From: Rubripirellula lacrimiformis
Lineage (GTDB): Bacteria; Planctomycetota; Planctomycetia; Pirellulales; Pirellulaceae
Length of the DNA stretch: 64,000 nucleotides
Direction of reading: 5' to 3'
Assembly (NCBI RefSeq): GCF_007741535.1
Contig: NZ_CP036525.1
Coordinates: forward strand, 3,348,001-3,412,000
The notes below the pieces were generated by a model. The model worked only from the letters and a program-made list of their open reading frames with translations, was not told the DNA's origin and made no database searches. The position numbers were made by a program, and so were the translations under genes. Below, in pieces: positions 35,998 through 45,523 of the stretch (position 1 is its first letter; the number at the start of each line of letters is the position of its first letter).

Positions 35998-36037
35998 GAA
36001 AGGCGGGCGTTCATTTTTGGACGCTCGCCTTTTTTTA
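35998..36037 (+). terminator. Intrinsic terminator after dnaK
   Basis: GGCGGGCGT (36002-36010) pairs with ACGCTCGCC (36021-36029) with one mismatch around a T-rich loop, followed by seven T residues. It ends the dnaK transcript 45 bp after the stop codon. Confidence 0.93.
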
Positions 36038-36171
36038 TGCGCTAATCGTTTCGGGTCAATGCGCCGTCCATCGATGCTTCTGCGTCGATGTGTCCGCGTC
36101 CTTCCACACCCGTTTGGTTCCCATTGGTCCACCCTTTGCTCTCTGTGGCCAATACAAGGAGATACACTGCC

Positions 36172-38826
36172 ATGACATTTCGATTCGATAAGTTAACTAC
36201 CAAAGCTCAGTCCATTGTTGCCGAGGCTCAGGCCAACGCGGCGTCCACCGGAAACCCCGAGATATCAACGCTTCATATCTTGTCGGCGATGTTGGACGAA
36301 TCCGAAGGGATCACACGTCCACTGTTGGACAAGATGAAGGTCGATGTCGGCCAACTGGTCAGCACGGTCCAAAGCGAACTAGGACGACTGCCCGCAGTGT
36401 CGGGCGGTCGTCAACCGGCGATGGCGTCCGAACTGCAGAAAGCGTTCGACGCGGCCGCTGATGCCGCCGCATCGTTGAAAGACGAATACGTTGCAACCGA
36501 GCACCTGTTGTTAGGGTTGGTTCGTGCCGATGGCAAGGCGCAGCGGTTGCTGAAATTGGCCGGGGTGTCCGAGAGCGATGTGCTAACTGCGATGGCCGCG
36601 GTGCGCGGATCCGCTCGCGTCACCGACCAGAACGCCGAAGATACCTACCAAGCACTGGAAAAGTTCGGCATCGACCTGACTCAATTGGCCGCTAGCGGCA
36701 AGTTGGATCCGGTGATCGGTCGCGACAGCGAGATTCGCCGAGTCATTCAAGTTTTGTCGCGTCGAACAAAGAATAACCCTGTGCTGATCGGGCAGCCCGG
36801 CGTGGGCAAGACGGCGATCGCCGAAGGGTTGGCGCTGCGAATCTTCGAAGGTGATATTCCGCAAAGTCTGAAGGACAAGAAAGTCGTCTCGTTGGACATG
36901 GGCGCCCTGGTCGCCGGTGCGAAGTTCCGCGGCGATTTCGAAGAACGTCTGAAATCGGTCCTGCGGGAAGTCAAAGACAGTGACGGTCAGGTCATTCTAT
37001 TCATCGATGAACTGCACTTGGTCGTGGGTGCGGGCAAGGCGGAAGGGTCGCCGGACGCAGCGAACTTGCTGAAACCGGAACTGGCCCGCGGTGCGCTGCG
37101 ATGCATCGGAGCCACGACGCTGGATGAATACCGGCAACACATCGAAAAAGACGCAGCGTTGGAACGTCGTTTCCAACCGGTCTACGTCGGCGAACCCAAC
37201 GTGGAAGACACCATCGCGATCCTGCGCGGGTTGAAGTCACGCTACGAATCTCACCACGGTGTGCGGATCACGGACAGTGCAATCGTCGCGGCTGCCAATT
37301 TGTCGGACCGCTACATCGCTGATCGATTCTTGCCAGACAAAGCGATCGATTTGATCGACGAAGCGGCTAGCCGGTTGGCGATCGAAAAGGAAAGTGTGCC
37401 AGAACCGATCGACCAGATTCAACGTCGGCTTCGCCAGTTGGAATTGGCGCATCGGCAGTTGGTGGCCGAAGAGGAAGATTCTGCGGTCGCCAAGCGAACC
37501 GAGATCGAAGAGGAAATGGAATCCTTGGGCCGCGATTTGGCGAACCTTCGCGAACAATGGGATGCCGAGAAAATCGGCCTCGACGATGTTCAGACGATCC
37601 GACAAGAAGCAGAAGCGCTGAAGCATCGGTTTGCGACATTGGATGCCGAAGCGAAACAGAAACAACTTCGCGGTGAGAGCCCCGAACAGATCTATCAGGA
37701 AATGTTGGACACCCGTTCCAAGCAAACCGAACTGGAGAATCGCTTGGCGGAACTGGAGTCGCGCGAAGCGGCTCCCGAACCGGACCCTGTGGATTCCAAG
37801 CGTCGCTTGCTGCGCCGCGATGTCACCGAGGAAGAGATCGCCGAGGTCGTCAGTACATGGACCGGCGTTCCCGTCACTCGAATGCTGGAAACCGAACGCG
37901 CCAAGTTGCTGGTCATGGAAGAGCGCTTGCATGCTCGCGTGATCGGACAAGACGAAGCCGTCGCAGCGGTCTCGGACGCGGTACGTCGAAGCCGTAGCGG
38001 ATTGCAGGATCCGAATCGTCCGATTGGTTCGTTCCTGTTTCTAGGTCCGACCGGCGTCGGCAAGACGGAGCTTTGCAAGGCGCTTGCCGAAGTGATGTTC
38101 GACGACGATTCCGCGATGGTGCGGATCGACATGAGCGAGTTCATGGAACGGCACAGTGTGTCGCGATTGATCGGTGCACCGCCCGGATACGTCGGTTACG
38201 AAGAGGGTGGCAAGTTGACCGAAGCGGTCCGGCGTCGGCCCTATGCGGTGTTGCTGCTGGACGAGATGGAAAAGGCTCACCCCGATGTTTTCAACATCCT
38301 GTTGCAGGTGCTCGATGACGGCAGACTGACCGACGGGCACGGGCGAACCGTCAACTTTTCCAACACGGTCATCGTGATGACTAGCAACGCCGGCAGTCAG
38401 GTGATCCAACAGGTCACCGAGGAAGGCGGCAGCGAGGAAGATATGCACGTTGCGGTCAACGAGGCGCTGAAGGCAAGGTTCCTGCCAGAGTTCCTGAACC
38501 GGATCGATGACATCGTGATCTTCCACCCGCTCAACAGGGACGAGATTCGAAAGATCGTCGGTTTGCAACTGAACCACTTGGCCACCCGACTGAAAGAGAA
38601 CGACCTGACATTGCAGTTCAGCGACGCAGCGATCGACGAGATTGCCAAGGTGGGTTACGACCCGACCTATGGTGCACGTCCGCTGAAGCGAGTGATCCAG
38701 CGTGAGATTCAGAACCGCTTGGCCACGGCATTGCTGAAAAATTCGTACCCGGACGGATCCGTCGTTTCGGTGGATTTCGTCGGGGACGAGTACGTCTTTA
38801 CGGGGTCAAGCGAGGTGGTTTCCTAG
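36172..38826 (+). CDS. clpB: Disaggregase ClpB (Hsp100)
   Basis: Hexameric AAA+ disaggregase that works with DnaK to rescue aggregated proteins. The 884-aa protein has an N-domain ([16 protein letters not shown]), AAA1 with Walker [11 protein letters not shown] and Walker B ILFIDELH, a coiled-coil middle domain (about residues 400-530, rich in Glu/Arg/Gln), and AAA2 with [16 protein letters not shown] and [15 protein letters not shown]. The middle domain separates ClpB from ClpA/ClpC. The ATG at 36172 has AAGGAG 9 nt upstream; the frame extends to 36088 without conservation. Confidence 0.97.
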   Translation: MTFRFDKLTTKAQSIVAEAQANAASTGNPEISTLHILSAMLDESEGITRPLLDKMKVDVGQLVSTVQSELGRLPAVSGGRQPAMASELQKAFDAAADAAASLKDEYVATEHLLLGLVRADGKAQRLLKLAGVSESDVLTAMAAVRGSARVTDQNAEDTYQALEKFGIDLTQLAASGKLDPVIGRDSEIRRVIQVLSRRTKNNPVLIGQPGVGKTAIAEGLALRIFEGDIPQSLKDKKVVSLDMGALVAGAKFRGDFEERLKSVLREVKDSDGQVILFIDELHLVVGAGKAEGSPDAANLLKPELARGALRCIGATTLDEYRQHIEKDAALERRFQPVYVGEPNVEDTIAILRGLKSRYESHHGVRITDSAIVAAANLSDRYIADRFLPDKAIDLIDEAASRLAIEKESVPEPIDQIQRRLRQLELAHRQLVAEEEDSAVAKRTEIEEEMESLGRDLANLREQWDAEKIGLDDVQTIRQEAEALKHRFATLDAEAKQKQLRGESPEQIYQEMLDTRSKQTELENRLAELESREAAPEPDPVDSKRRLLRRDVTEEEIAEVVSTWTGVPVTRMLETERAKLLVMEERLHARVIGQDEAVAAVSDAVRRSRSGLQDPNRPIGSFLFLGPTGVGKTELCKALAEVMFDDDSAMVRIDMSEFMERHSVSRLIGAPPGYVGYEEGGKLTEAVRRRPYAVLLLDEMEKAHPDVFNILLQVLDDGRLTDGHGRTVNFSNTVIVMTSNAGSQVIQQVTEEGGSEEDMHVAVNEALKARFLPEFLNRIDDIVIFHPLNRDEIRKIVGLQLNHLATRLKENDLTLQFSDAAIDEIAKVGYDPTYGARPLKRVIQREIQNRLATALLKNSYPDGSVVSVDFVGDEYVFTGSSEVVS

Positions 38827-38846
38827 CCTGTGGATCCGGTGAACGG

Positions 38847-39359
38847 TCAGTTTTGTTGATTGACCATCACCGGGGCGCGGCCCGGAATGATTCGGACTTC
38901 GATGTCATCGAGACTCTTTTGACGAAGCGTGTCTTCGTTCGGGGTCTCGATGTCATCGAGTGTCCGATCGCGAAGGTAGGGGCGGCGTGGTTCTTCATCG
39001 TCGGTGTTGGGCCCGTCTTCGTCCCAGTTTTCGTTCTCTTGCATATCACCATCGTCGCCACGCTGTTGCTTCTTCAACTGCTGACGCTCGCGGATGATTT
39101 CGTCTGGATGATCGGGTTCGTCGCGATTGGTCAACGCCGCCATCTTGGCGCCACCGGGGTCAAAGACGCTGCCGACGCGTCCCGAATCGCGATTGGTACG
39201 CTGCCAGGCTCCGCCATATGCCGGATAGGCAAGATCTTCGCAGTCGGCGCAAATTCGACATCCGCCAAGCGGCAGTGCGGCGATCATCAGCACCGCGATC
39301 GACCAGGTTTGAACCAGTCGCGGGCGGAGCGATTCCGTACGGTGGGAGATGTTTGACAT
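38847..39359 (-). CDS. Small lipoprotein, function unknown
   Basis: A 170-aa predicted lipoprotein. The hydrophobic segment TWSIAVLMIAALPLGGC ends in the lipobox LGGC at about residue 34, followed by two more cysteines (CRICADCED). The mature part is very polar and acidic (RGDDGDMQENENWDEDGPN) with two similar pieces, TLDDIETPNEDTL and SLDDIEVRIIPG. No family was recognised. It is convergent with clpB, whose stop lies 20 bp away. Confidence 0.7.
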   Translation of the reverse strand: MSNISHRTESLRPRLVQTWSIAVLMIAALPLGGCRICADCEDLAYPAYGGAWQRTNRDSGRVGSVFDPGGAKMAALTNRDEPDHPDEIIRERQQLKKQQRGDDGDMQENENWDEDGPNTDDEEPRRPYLRDRTLDDIETPNEDTLRQKSLDDIEVRIIPGRAPVMVNQQN

Positions 39360-39664
39360 GGTTCAGACTCGAAGCGTATGCGATCTCGCAAGGAAACGTC
39401 GACGCCCTGTGGCATCGATATCAGGTTGTATCGGTTAGTCAGGCAGGTGGCCTGAGTGAAACTGTTCCGGTTGGGCGAAGGTTTTTGTCTCGGCAGATCG
39501 TGCGGCCATCCTGGCAGTCGGGGGGGGGGCGATTTCGTGGAAATTTCAAGGATTTGCTAAAGTCGCCCTTCCGGGGGAACGCCTCTAGATGGCATGAAGG
39601 GACTTGGGCCGCAGGATTCGCGGCCTTCTTATCTTTTAGAACGCGGAAAATGGAGTTTCCCAGC
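39360..39664. other. Intergenic region with hairpin and G10 tract
   Basis: This 305-bp stretch lies between the leftward lipoprotein gene and the rightward small membrane protein gene. TCAGGC-AGGTG-GCCTGA at 39439-39455 is a perfect 6-bp stem-loop. A run of ten G lies at 39520-39529. GGAG at 39652-39655 precedes the GTG at 39665. No gene was seen. Confidence 0.5.
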
Positions 39665-39937
39665 GTGCCTGATCTTCCCCAAATTACAGCCATCATGGAT
39701 GCTATTCTGCTACCGTTGATGGGAAGCGTTGCGTTGGTATTCGCCAAGATGACCCAAGGCGAAGCCGCTAGATGGGCCGAAAAACAGTTTTTCGCCGCTC
39801 TGGTCGTGATTACGATCGTGACCGTCCGTACCGTCATCATGTGTGACGAAACGTGGCTGCTGCACACCGCGACTTTGGCCACCATGATCGTGGGCGCGCT
39901 TGTGGTTCCCGGATACGATTCGTCGCTTGCCACTTAG
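39665..39937 (+). CDS. Small membrane protein, function unknown
   Basis: About 90 aa with three hydrophobic segments: IMDAILLPLMGSVALVFAKM, FFAALVVITIVTVRTVIM and ATLATMIVGALVVPGY. GGAG at 39652-39655 sits 9 nt before the GTG at 39665, favouring that start; an ATG at 39650 would add five residues. The opposite strand is also open here but shows no hydrophobic or conserved pattern. It lies 33 bp before aroA on the same strand and may be co-transcribed. Confidence 0.6.
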   Translation: MPDLPQITAIMDAILLPLMGSVALVFAKMTQGEAARWAEKQFFAALVVITIVTVRTVIMCDETWLLHTATLATMIVGALVVPGYDSSLAT

Positions 39938-39970
39938 ACCGTTGACAATCATTCGCCACCCGACGCTTTG

Positions 39971-41353
39971 ATGCCTGACCCAGATCCCACCGCGATCCCG
40001 TTCGTTGAAATCGTTCCGCCGGGCCGCGTGGATGGTCGCATCCGCCCGCCGGGTAGCAAAAGCCTGACCAATCGAGCCCTGATTTGTGCGGCCTTCGCCG
40101 ACGGGAACTCGATTTTGACCGGGGCGCTGCGGAGCGAAGACACCGAAGTAATGATCGACGCGGTCCGATCGATCGGTATCAGCGTCGATGTCCAGGATGG
40201 CGGTCGGACACTGTCAGTCGATACGTCCGGACGCAGCCGTGGCGGTTCGCCCGATCAACCGACCCAGATGTTCATCGCCAACAGCGGGACAACCATCCGC
40301 TTCTTAACGGCGGCACTGTCTGCCTTTGGTGGTTGCTATCGTTTGCATGGAGTCGATCGCATGCACCAGCGACCCATCGGGGACCTGGTCACTGCCATCG
40401 ACGATGTCATCGATGGATCGATCGCTGCGGTGTCCGCCGGTGGATGCCCCCCGGTTACCATTTCATCCAACGGGTGGAAGGGAGACCGTCTTTCGGTCGC
40501 AGGCAGCGTCAGCAGCCAATACCTGAGCGGATTGATGATGGCCGCGCCAATTGCCAATAGTCATTCGGCCACCAGTGGTCATTCGACTGCCGCGAATTCA
40601 TCCCCCACCAAACGAATCGACGTCGTCGGTGAACTGGTGTCGCGACCCTACGTCGACATGACGGCCAAAGTCATGCAGTCGTTCGGCTCGGACGTCACCA
40701 TCATCGATCACGATTCATCGGTCGCTGTGGAGACGGGCGCGGCGGCATACCAAGGCGTCCAGTACGCCATCGAACCGGATGCGTCGGCCGCCAGCTATTT
40801 CTGGGCGACGGCGGCCATCACCGGTGGCGAAATCACGGTGGACGGTCTGTGTGCGAATGCGATGCAAGGCGACGTGGGCTTCGTGGATGTGTTGGAAAAA
40901 ATGGGATGCCAAGTCCGGCACACCGATGATTCGATCACCGTCATCGGCGGCCCACTGAAAGGCGTCGACGTGGACATGAACGTGATCAGCGATACGGTGC
41001 AAACGTTGGCCGTCGTCGCCCTGTTTGCCGAAGGACCGACTCGTGTTCGCGGAGTGGCGCACAACCGATTCAAAGAAACCGACCGCATTGGTGATCTGGC
41101 GTGCGAACTTCGCAAGCTGGGCGCACGCGTCGATGAACACGAAGACGGTTTGACGATTCACCCGCCGGTATCCCCCACCGCGGCCACGCTAGAGACTTAT
41201 CACGACCACCGGATGGCGATGAGTTTTTCGTTGGCAGGTCTGAAGATCCCGGGAGTCAAAATTTTGGATCCCGCCTGCACGGCAAAGACGTACCCCGAGT
41301 ACTTCGCCGACTTGGAACGATTGATTGGCCACGCGCATCGTTGGTCGCGTTAG
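39971..41353 (+). CDS. aroA: 3-phosphoshikimate 1-carboxyvinyltransferase (EPSP synthase)
   Basis: Shikimate pathway step joining shikimate-3-phosphate and PEP. The PEP/S3P site motifs are present: PPGSKSLTNRALICAAFADG, NSGTTIRFLTAAL, DRMHQRPIGDL, GSVSSQYLSGLMMAAP, RFKETDRIGDLACEL and DHRMAMSFSLAGL. The protein is 460 aa from the ATG at 39971, slightly longer than the ~430 norm. Some extra length lies around NSHSATSGHSTAANSSPTKR, a Ser-rich insertion near residues 197-216. It is convergent with the PhoD-like gene. Confidence 0.97.
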   Translation: MPDPDPTAIPFVEIVPPGRVDGRIRPPGSKSLTNRALICAAFADGNSILTGALRSEDTEVMIDAVRSIGISVDVQDGGRTLSVDTSGRSRGGSPDQPTQMFIANSGTTIRFLTAALSAFGGCYRLHGVDRMHQRPIGDLVTAIDDVIDGSIAAVSAGGCPPVTISSNGWKGDRLSVAGSVSSQYLSGLMMAAPIANSHSATSGHSTAANSSPTKRIDVVGELVSRPYVDMTAKVMQSFGSDVTIIDHDSSVAVETGAAAYQGVQYAIEPDASAASYFWATAAITGGEITVDGLCANAMQGDVGFVDVLEKMGCQVRHTDDSITVIGGPLKGVDVDMNVISDTVQTLAVVALFAEGPTRVRGVAHNRFKETDRIGDLACELRKLGARVDEHEDGLTIHPPVSPTAATLETYHDHRMAMSFSLAGLKIPGVKILDPACTAKTYPEYFADLERLIGHAHRWSR

Positions 41354-41381
41354 CAGATTCGTAGGCGTGCCGATCGGCTGG

Positions 41382-43226
41382 TCAGTGGTCGATGCTGACC
41401 GTTTCGGAATAGGCCAGTTCGCCGGTGCGGCCGTCAAAGTATTGAAAGATGACCTGGGGATGCGGGAACGCCACCAACCGTTTGCCGCCTAGTTGTTGCG
41501 GCATGTTGAACACATTGTTGATCTGCACGACACAGTAGTGCGGGTACATGCGTTCCATCCGTGGCAGGTCGGGCAACAGATAGCTGCTCCAGCGGATGTC
41601 CATTTCCCGTGGACCGAACTTCCATTTGCCGGTTGCCGGTCGGCCGCTTTCGTCCAGGTCGGGGACGTGGTTGACGCTGTTGTGCGGCCCACAGCAGAAC
41701 TCCCACACGTTGTCGGTCACCTTGATCGCAAAACTATTGTGCAGGTCGCCCGTCATCACGAACACTTTTTTGCCCATCGCATCCCACGCATTGATCAATT
41801 TTTCGCGTTCGTCAAAGAAACCGGTCCAGGCTTCTTCTTTGTTGGCCGAATCGGCTTCGAAACCGCCGGCCCCGCTGTGGGGGATCATGAAGGGAACCGA
41901 GGAAATCACAAAGTGAAAGTCGGCGTCGCTGACCTTCATCGTCTTTAGCAGCCAATCGTGCTGAGCTTGTCCGAGCATGGAAACGCCCGGTTTGTCACGC
42001 TGGGACACATCGTGCATGTCACGGTGGCCGCGAGTATCAAGGATGTAGAACTCGCAATTCGCCACACGATAGTTGCCATAGCTGCGTCGACCGATCGAAT
42101 AGCTGATCGATTCGTCATCTACTTTGGCTGGCATGTGCAGTCGCAAACGATGCGGGTCGATCACTTCGACGATGTCGTAGACATAGGAATTGGCGGCGCC
42201 GGAATCGTCATCGAAAACCATGTCGTTCACGCCGGCTTCGGGCGTGCCCCAGTGGACATGCAAGTTCGACATTTCATGAATCGGCATCGCGGAAAAATCG
42301 GCTTCGGCATCGTACAAGACGTCGCTGCCAGCCTTCATCGCGCCGGTGCTGAAGTGAACTGGGTGGTCGAACGCCATCGGGTTTGCCCAGCCCAGGTAGT
42401 CGAACCAACCCTGAGTTCCGATGTCACGGAAAACCGTTCGGCGATGTCGTTTCCCGGCTTCACCGGATCCCCAGATGTCGTTCACCAATTCATGGTCATC
42501 GAACGTGAACATGCTAGGCACGTGACGATGCCATTTGGCCAGTTCGACGCCGCGGCTGAGATACAATTTGTAGTTTTCCCAAACGCCGACAATGGTGGGG
42601 GCAACCTCGACCACTTTGGGGTTTTCCTGGACCCCTTGGATCAATCGCCATGCTTCGGCGGGGAAGGTGCGAAGTTCTTCGTACAGCCAATCGCCGTTCA
42701 TGATGTGAAAGTGGACTTTGTCCGCCCAGTCGGCGTTCAAGTGTTCGTAGGTGGTCATCCGGTGCCCGGCGCCATGCAGCGGGTTTTGGTTAGCACAGGA
42801 CCCGATCTGGAATCGAAAATTGAACAGTCCCGCCGGGTTGTATTCGGCGTTGCGTGATTCTTCTTTGCTGGGCAGGGTGATGAAACTGCCGGGCAATCCA
42901 TGCGGCCGCTGGTTGACCCAGATTTGATAGTGGTATCGGGTGTCGGCCTGTAACCCAGTCAGAGTCAACCATCCGGTAAGGTCGTGATCGATCGACGTCG
43001 TGCCGGGCGAGCTGATCTGGTTCAGTTTGTCAGCGGCGGTTCCATAGTGAACCTCGAATTCGCCCGCATCGGATGTCCGCGCCCAAACCCGAACCGTGCT
43101 ATCGGTCGGGACCCCTAACATCGGACCGTGCGTCAATCGGATGGGATCACGGTGGGCCGTCTGCGCCATACTTTCCAAATTGGCAGAAAGGCACACGAGG
43201 GCCAGCAGGCAAAGTCGAAACGTCAT
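41382..43226 (-). CDS. PhoD-type alkaline phosphatase/phosphodiesterase, exported
   Basis: A 614-aa metallophosphatase of the PhoD family. The signal peptide is MTFRLCLLALVCLSANL with cleavage near MAQ-TA. An N-terminal fibronectin-like PhoD_N domain (GPMLGVPTDSTVRVWARTSD, then GLQADTRYHYQIW) precedes the catalytic domain with SCANQNPL, MNGDWLYEE, MFTFDDHELVNDIWG and VFVMTGDLHNSFA, which supply metal ligands. It probably releases phosphate from organic esters in the periplasm. A frame extension of five codons before 43226 is possible. Export by Sec is inferred, though PhoD of Bacillus uses Tat. Confidence 0.9.
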   Translation of the reverse strand: MTFRLCLLALVCLSANLESMAQTAHRDPIRLTHGPMLGVPTDSTVRVWARTSDAGEFEVHYGTAADKLNQISSPGTTSIDHDLTGWLTLTGLQADTRYHYQIWVNQRPHGLPGSFITLPSKEESRNAEYNPAGLFNFRFQIGSCANQNPLHGAGHRMTTYEHLNADWADKVHFHIMNGDWLYEELRTFPAEAWRLIQGVQENPKVVEVAPTIVGVWENYKLYLSRGVELAKWHRHVPSMFTFDDHELVNDIWGSGEAGKRHRRTVFRDIGTQGWFDYLGWANPMAFDHPVHFSTGAMKAGSDVLYDAEADFSAMPIHEMSNLHVHWGTPEAGVNDMVFDDDSGAANSYVYDIVEVIDPHRLRLHMPAKVDDESISYSIGRRSYGNYRVANCEFYILDTRGHRDMHDVSQRDKPGVSMLGQAQHDWLLKTMKVSDADFHFVISSVPFMIPHSGAGGFEADSANKEEAWTGFFDEREKLINAWDAMGKKVFVMTGDLHNSFAIKVTDNVWEFCCGPHNSVNHVPDLDESGRPATGKWKFGPREMDIRWSSYLLPDLPRMERMYPHYCVVQINNVFNMPQQLGGKRLVAFPHPQVIFQYFDGRTGELAYSETVSIDH

Positions 43227-43427
43227 GGTGTGGCTTGGCAAGAGAAGATCAGAAGGGAAGCGAGCGCTTCGTCAGAATCTGATTTTAGAGTATCCAACCC
43301 CGGTCAGGGGCCTGTGTCGACCAAGCCAATCATGGACCGCGTGTTCATTCCCGTCACAGGCCCGCCACCAAGCCACCCACCAACGTCCCGAATCCGCGCC
43401 CTCGCCCTCGCCCTGCCCCTCGTAGTC

Positions 43428-43575
43428 GAACCCGAACCCGAACTCGCCCTCCCCCTCGAACCCGAACCCGAACCCGAACTCGAACCCGAACCCGAACCCG
43501 AACCCGAACCCGAACCCGAACCCGAACCCGAACTCGAACTCGAACTCGAACTCGAACTCGAACTCAAACCCAAAC
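43428..43575. repeat. Hexamer microsatellite (CCCGAA/CTCGAA)n
   Basis: About 22 hexamers in a 404-bp gap (43227-43630) between phoD and the ankyrin gene: first CCCGAA with a few CTCGAA, then six consecutive CTCGAA. It is open in frames on both strands (Glu-Pro/Glu-Leu or Ser-Gly/Ser-Ser dipeptides), but no gene start or conserved sequence supports translation. The rest of the gap holds nothing recognised. Confidence 0.93.
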
Positions 43576-43630
43576 GCGCCTCCACCGCAACCCAAAACCA
43601 ATCCATCAACTCAACCGACCAACCTTCCGC

Positions 43631-44401
43631 CTACGGCAGCAGATCGGCAACCGCGGTTTTCCCCGCATTGTTGGCATGATCCTTGGCCGTGTCATTGTCG
43701 GCATCGACAACCGATGCGTCCGCGCCGGCGGCCAACAGTGCTTGGACCACTTCGGCTTCACCGAGCGCCGCGGCCGTCATCAGGGCCGTGAATCCTTCGG
43801 TCGTTTCGGTGGCGTTCACGTTGGCTCCCGCTTCGATCAGCGTTTGGACGGTTTCCACGTAGGGTCCCGACGATGCGTGCATCAGAGGCGTTTTGCCCTC
43901 GAAATCTCGTGCGTCAACGGCGGCTCCTTTTTCCAACAGCAGTTTGACGACGTTGGCGTGGCCGTTGTAGGCCGCCATTAGCAGCGCCGTGTACTTGCGA
44001 TCGGGATCGGCCGAATTGACATCCATGCCCGAGGAAAGAGCCCGGCGGACGATGTCGATGTTTCCGTCGTGGGCGGCGACCCGGAATGCTTCGCCGCTGT
44101 ACTGGACCGTGGACGAATCGCTGGTCGATTTCGGACTGCCGGCGTCCGATGCGGCATCTTCGCTGGCATCGCCATGGTCGTGATCCTGCTGGTGATCATG
44201 GTCGGCGGACTTGACATCCACTTCGTCAGCCGATGGCTTCGACGTCTCTCTGGCAGCATCGGGCGTTGCGGAGCTGTCCGCAGTGGGCGACACCGATCCG
44301 CCACAACCGGCCGTCAGCGCGACAACCATGACAATGTTGGTCCAGATGCTAATCGTCAACTTGCGGACCCCGGGCAGTTGATTTGCAGAGTTTCTATTCA
44401 T
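43631..44401 (-). CDS. Ankyrin-repeat lipoprotein
   Basis: A 256-aa protein with an N-terminal hydrophobic segment (ISIWTNIVMVVALTAGC) ending in the lipobox LTAGC near residue 33. A polar His/Asp-rich linker (DHDHQQDHDHGD) could bind metal. At least four ankyrin repeats follow from about residue 105: AAHDGNIDIVRRALSSGMDV, KYTALLMAAYNGHANVVKLL, GKTPLMHASSGPYVETVQTL and GFTALMTAAALGEAEVVQAL. It probably mediates protein contacts at a membrane surface. The partner is unknown. Confidence 0.88.
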   Translation of the reverse strand: MNRNSANQLPGVRKLTISIWTNIVMVVALTAGCGGSVSPTADSSATPDAARETSKPSADEVDVKSADHDHQQDHDHGDASEDAASDAGSPKSTSDSSTVQYSGEAFRVAAHDGNIDIVRRALSSGMDVNSADPDRKYTALLMAAYNGHANVVKLLLEKGAAVDARDFEGKTPLMHASSGPYVETVQTLIEAGANVNATETTEGFTALMTAAALGEAEVVQALLAAGADASVVDADNDTAKDHANNAGKTAVADLLP

Positions 44402-44636
44402 GGGCTCCAGCTTACCGGATCTTCGCCGATCCGATCAGTGGATCCCCAGCCGATCAGCGGCCTGTGAGTCGATGAGGAATTGTTTTCGATTTTTGGGCGA
44501 TTCGAAGAAACCAAGTTTCTGGGCAAGTGTTTCAAATGAGTCGGAAACGCAATCAACAGCCCCCCGATGCGACTTCAGACCGTTCGCACTCACGGTCAAC
44601 GACGTCTTGGCCCCATTTAGGCGAGCCCATCTACCC

Positions 44637-45476
44637 ATGTCACTGCTACAAAAACTGTTCCTTGGTTGTGTCGTGATCCCTGTCGGATTCACCACTTTGA
44701 CGCCCGCGATTTCCGCCGATGATTCCGTCGTAGCGAAGCGTCGCGTCGGCTACAGCGAAGTCCGTCCGGACTGGTCACGATCTTGGGTGATCGTTTCCAA
44801 GGCCGCATTCTGGCCTCTGTGCTACGAATCGATGGAACAACTCAACAGCGCCAAAGAACTGATCGGAAGCGGCAAGAACGAGGAACTGGCGACGGCACTT
44901 GAAAAGTGCGAAGCATGGCTGAACCTTTCCGCTTCGGCGTCGATGACCGATGGCAAAGGTGGGATTCAGGATGCCGCTAGCATCTTTGGAATGGCCGCTG
45001 ACGAACTCCGCTCTGGCGAAGCACCATTCACCGACGATCAGCTGAAGTCATTGATCGACCTCGGGTTTGTCTCCACCGCCAAGTCGCACGTGATGCGTGC
45101 GAAAGCCTTCGATGCGGGCAGCGGCAATGCCGACGATAGCAAACAGAAAGAGAACACGAGCACTAAAGTTCTGAAGGAAACAGCACGCGAGATCGCGGCC
45201 GAAAACCTGGATCGCGCCGCCGCACAGTATCGCTTCGATACCGTTCAATCCTTTCGTCACCTGGTCGTTGCGCAGGCCTACGTAGAGGGTGCGGTTGTCA
45301 GCGGCAAGGTAAAGGTTAGCGAAGAAATGTTGGCCACGATCCCAGAATTAGGTGCCCAAGCATCTCCTTGGGAAATGGGCGACTACACGGTGCACGAAAT
45401 TCGTACACGTATCGATGCGATGCTGCCGGCCCTTTCCGCGATGCAAACCGTGCTGAAAAAAGGTCTGCCCGAGTAG
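44637..45476 (+). CDS. Secreted alpha-helical protein, function unknown
   Basis: A 279-aa protein starting MSLLQKLFLGCVVIPVGFTT with a probable signal cleavage near ISA-DD. The mature chain is mostly helical and charged (SAKELIGSGKNEELATALEK, KVLKETAREIAAENLDRAAA). The open frame runs upstream to 44400, but that part overlaps the divergent ankyrin gene. No family was recognised. The 235-bp gap before it shows no clear promoter. Confidence 0.7.
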   Translation: MSLLQKLFLGCVVIPVGFTTLTPAISADDSVVAKRRVGYSEVRPDWSRSWVIVSKAAFWPLCYESMEQLNSAKELIGSGKNEELATALEKCEAWLNLSASASMTDGKGGIQDAASIFGMAADELRSGEAPFTDDQLKSLIDLGFVSTAKSHVMRAKAFDAGSGNADDSKQKENTSTKVLKETAREIAAENLDRAAAQYRFDTVQSFRHLVVAQAYVEGAVVSGKVKVSEEMLATIPELGAQASPWEMGDYTVHEIRTRIDAMLPALSAMQTVLKKGLPE

Positions 45477-45523
45477 TCTGACGACCACTCTGGCACCGTC
45501 ACCGCCCAGATCCAATCTCCCGT

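Noticed and set aside
43128-43679. Open frames on both strands through the hexamer tract (Glu-Leu/Glu-Pro or Ser-Gly runs)
   Set aside because: They arise from the 6-bp microsatellite, which is stop-free in several frames; no ribosome-binding site or conserved sequence.
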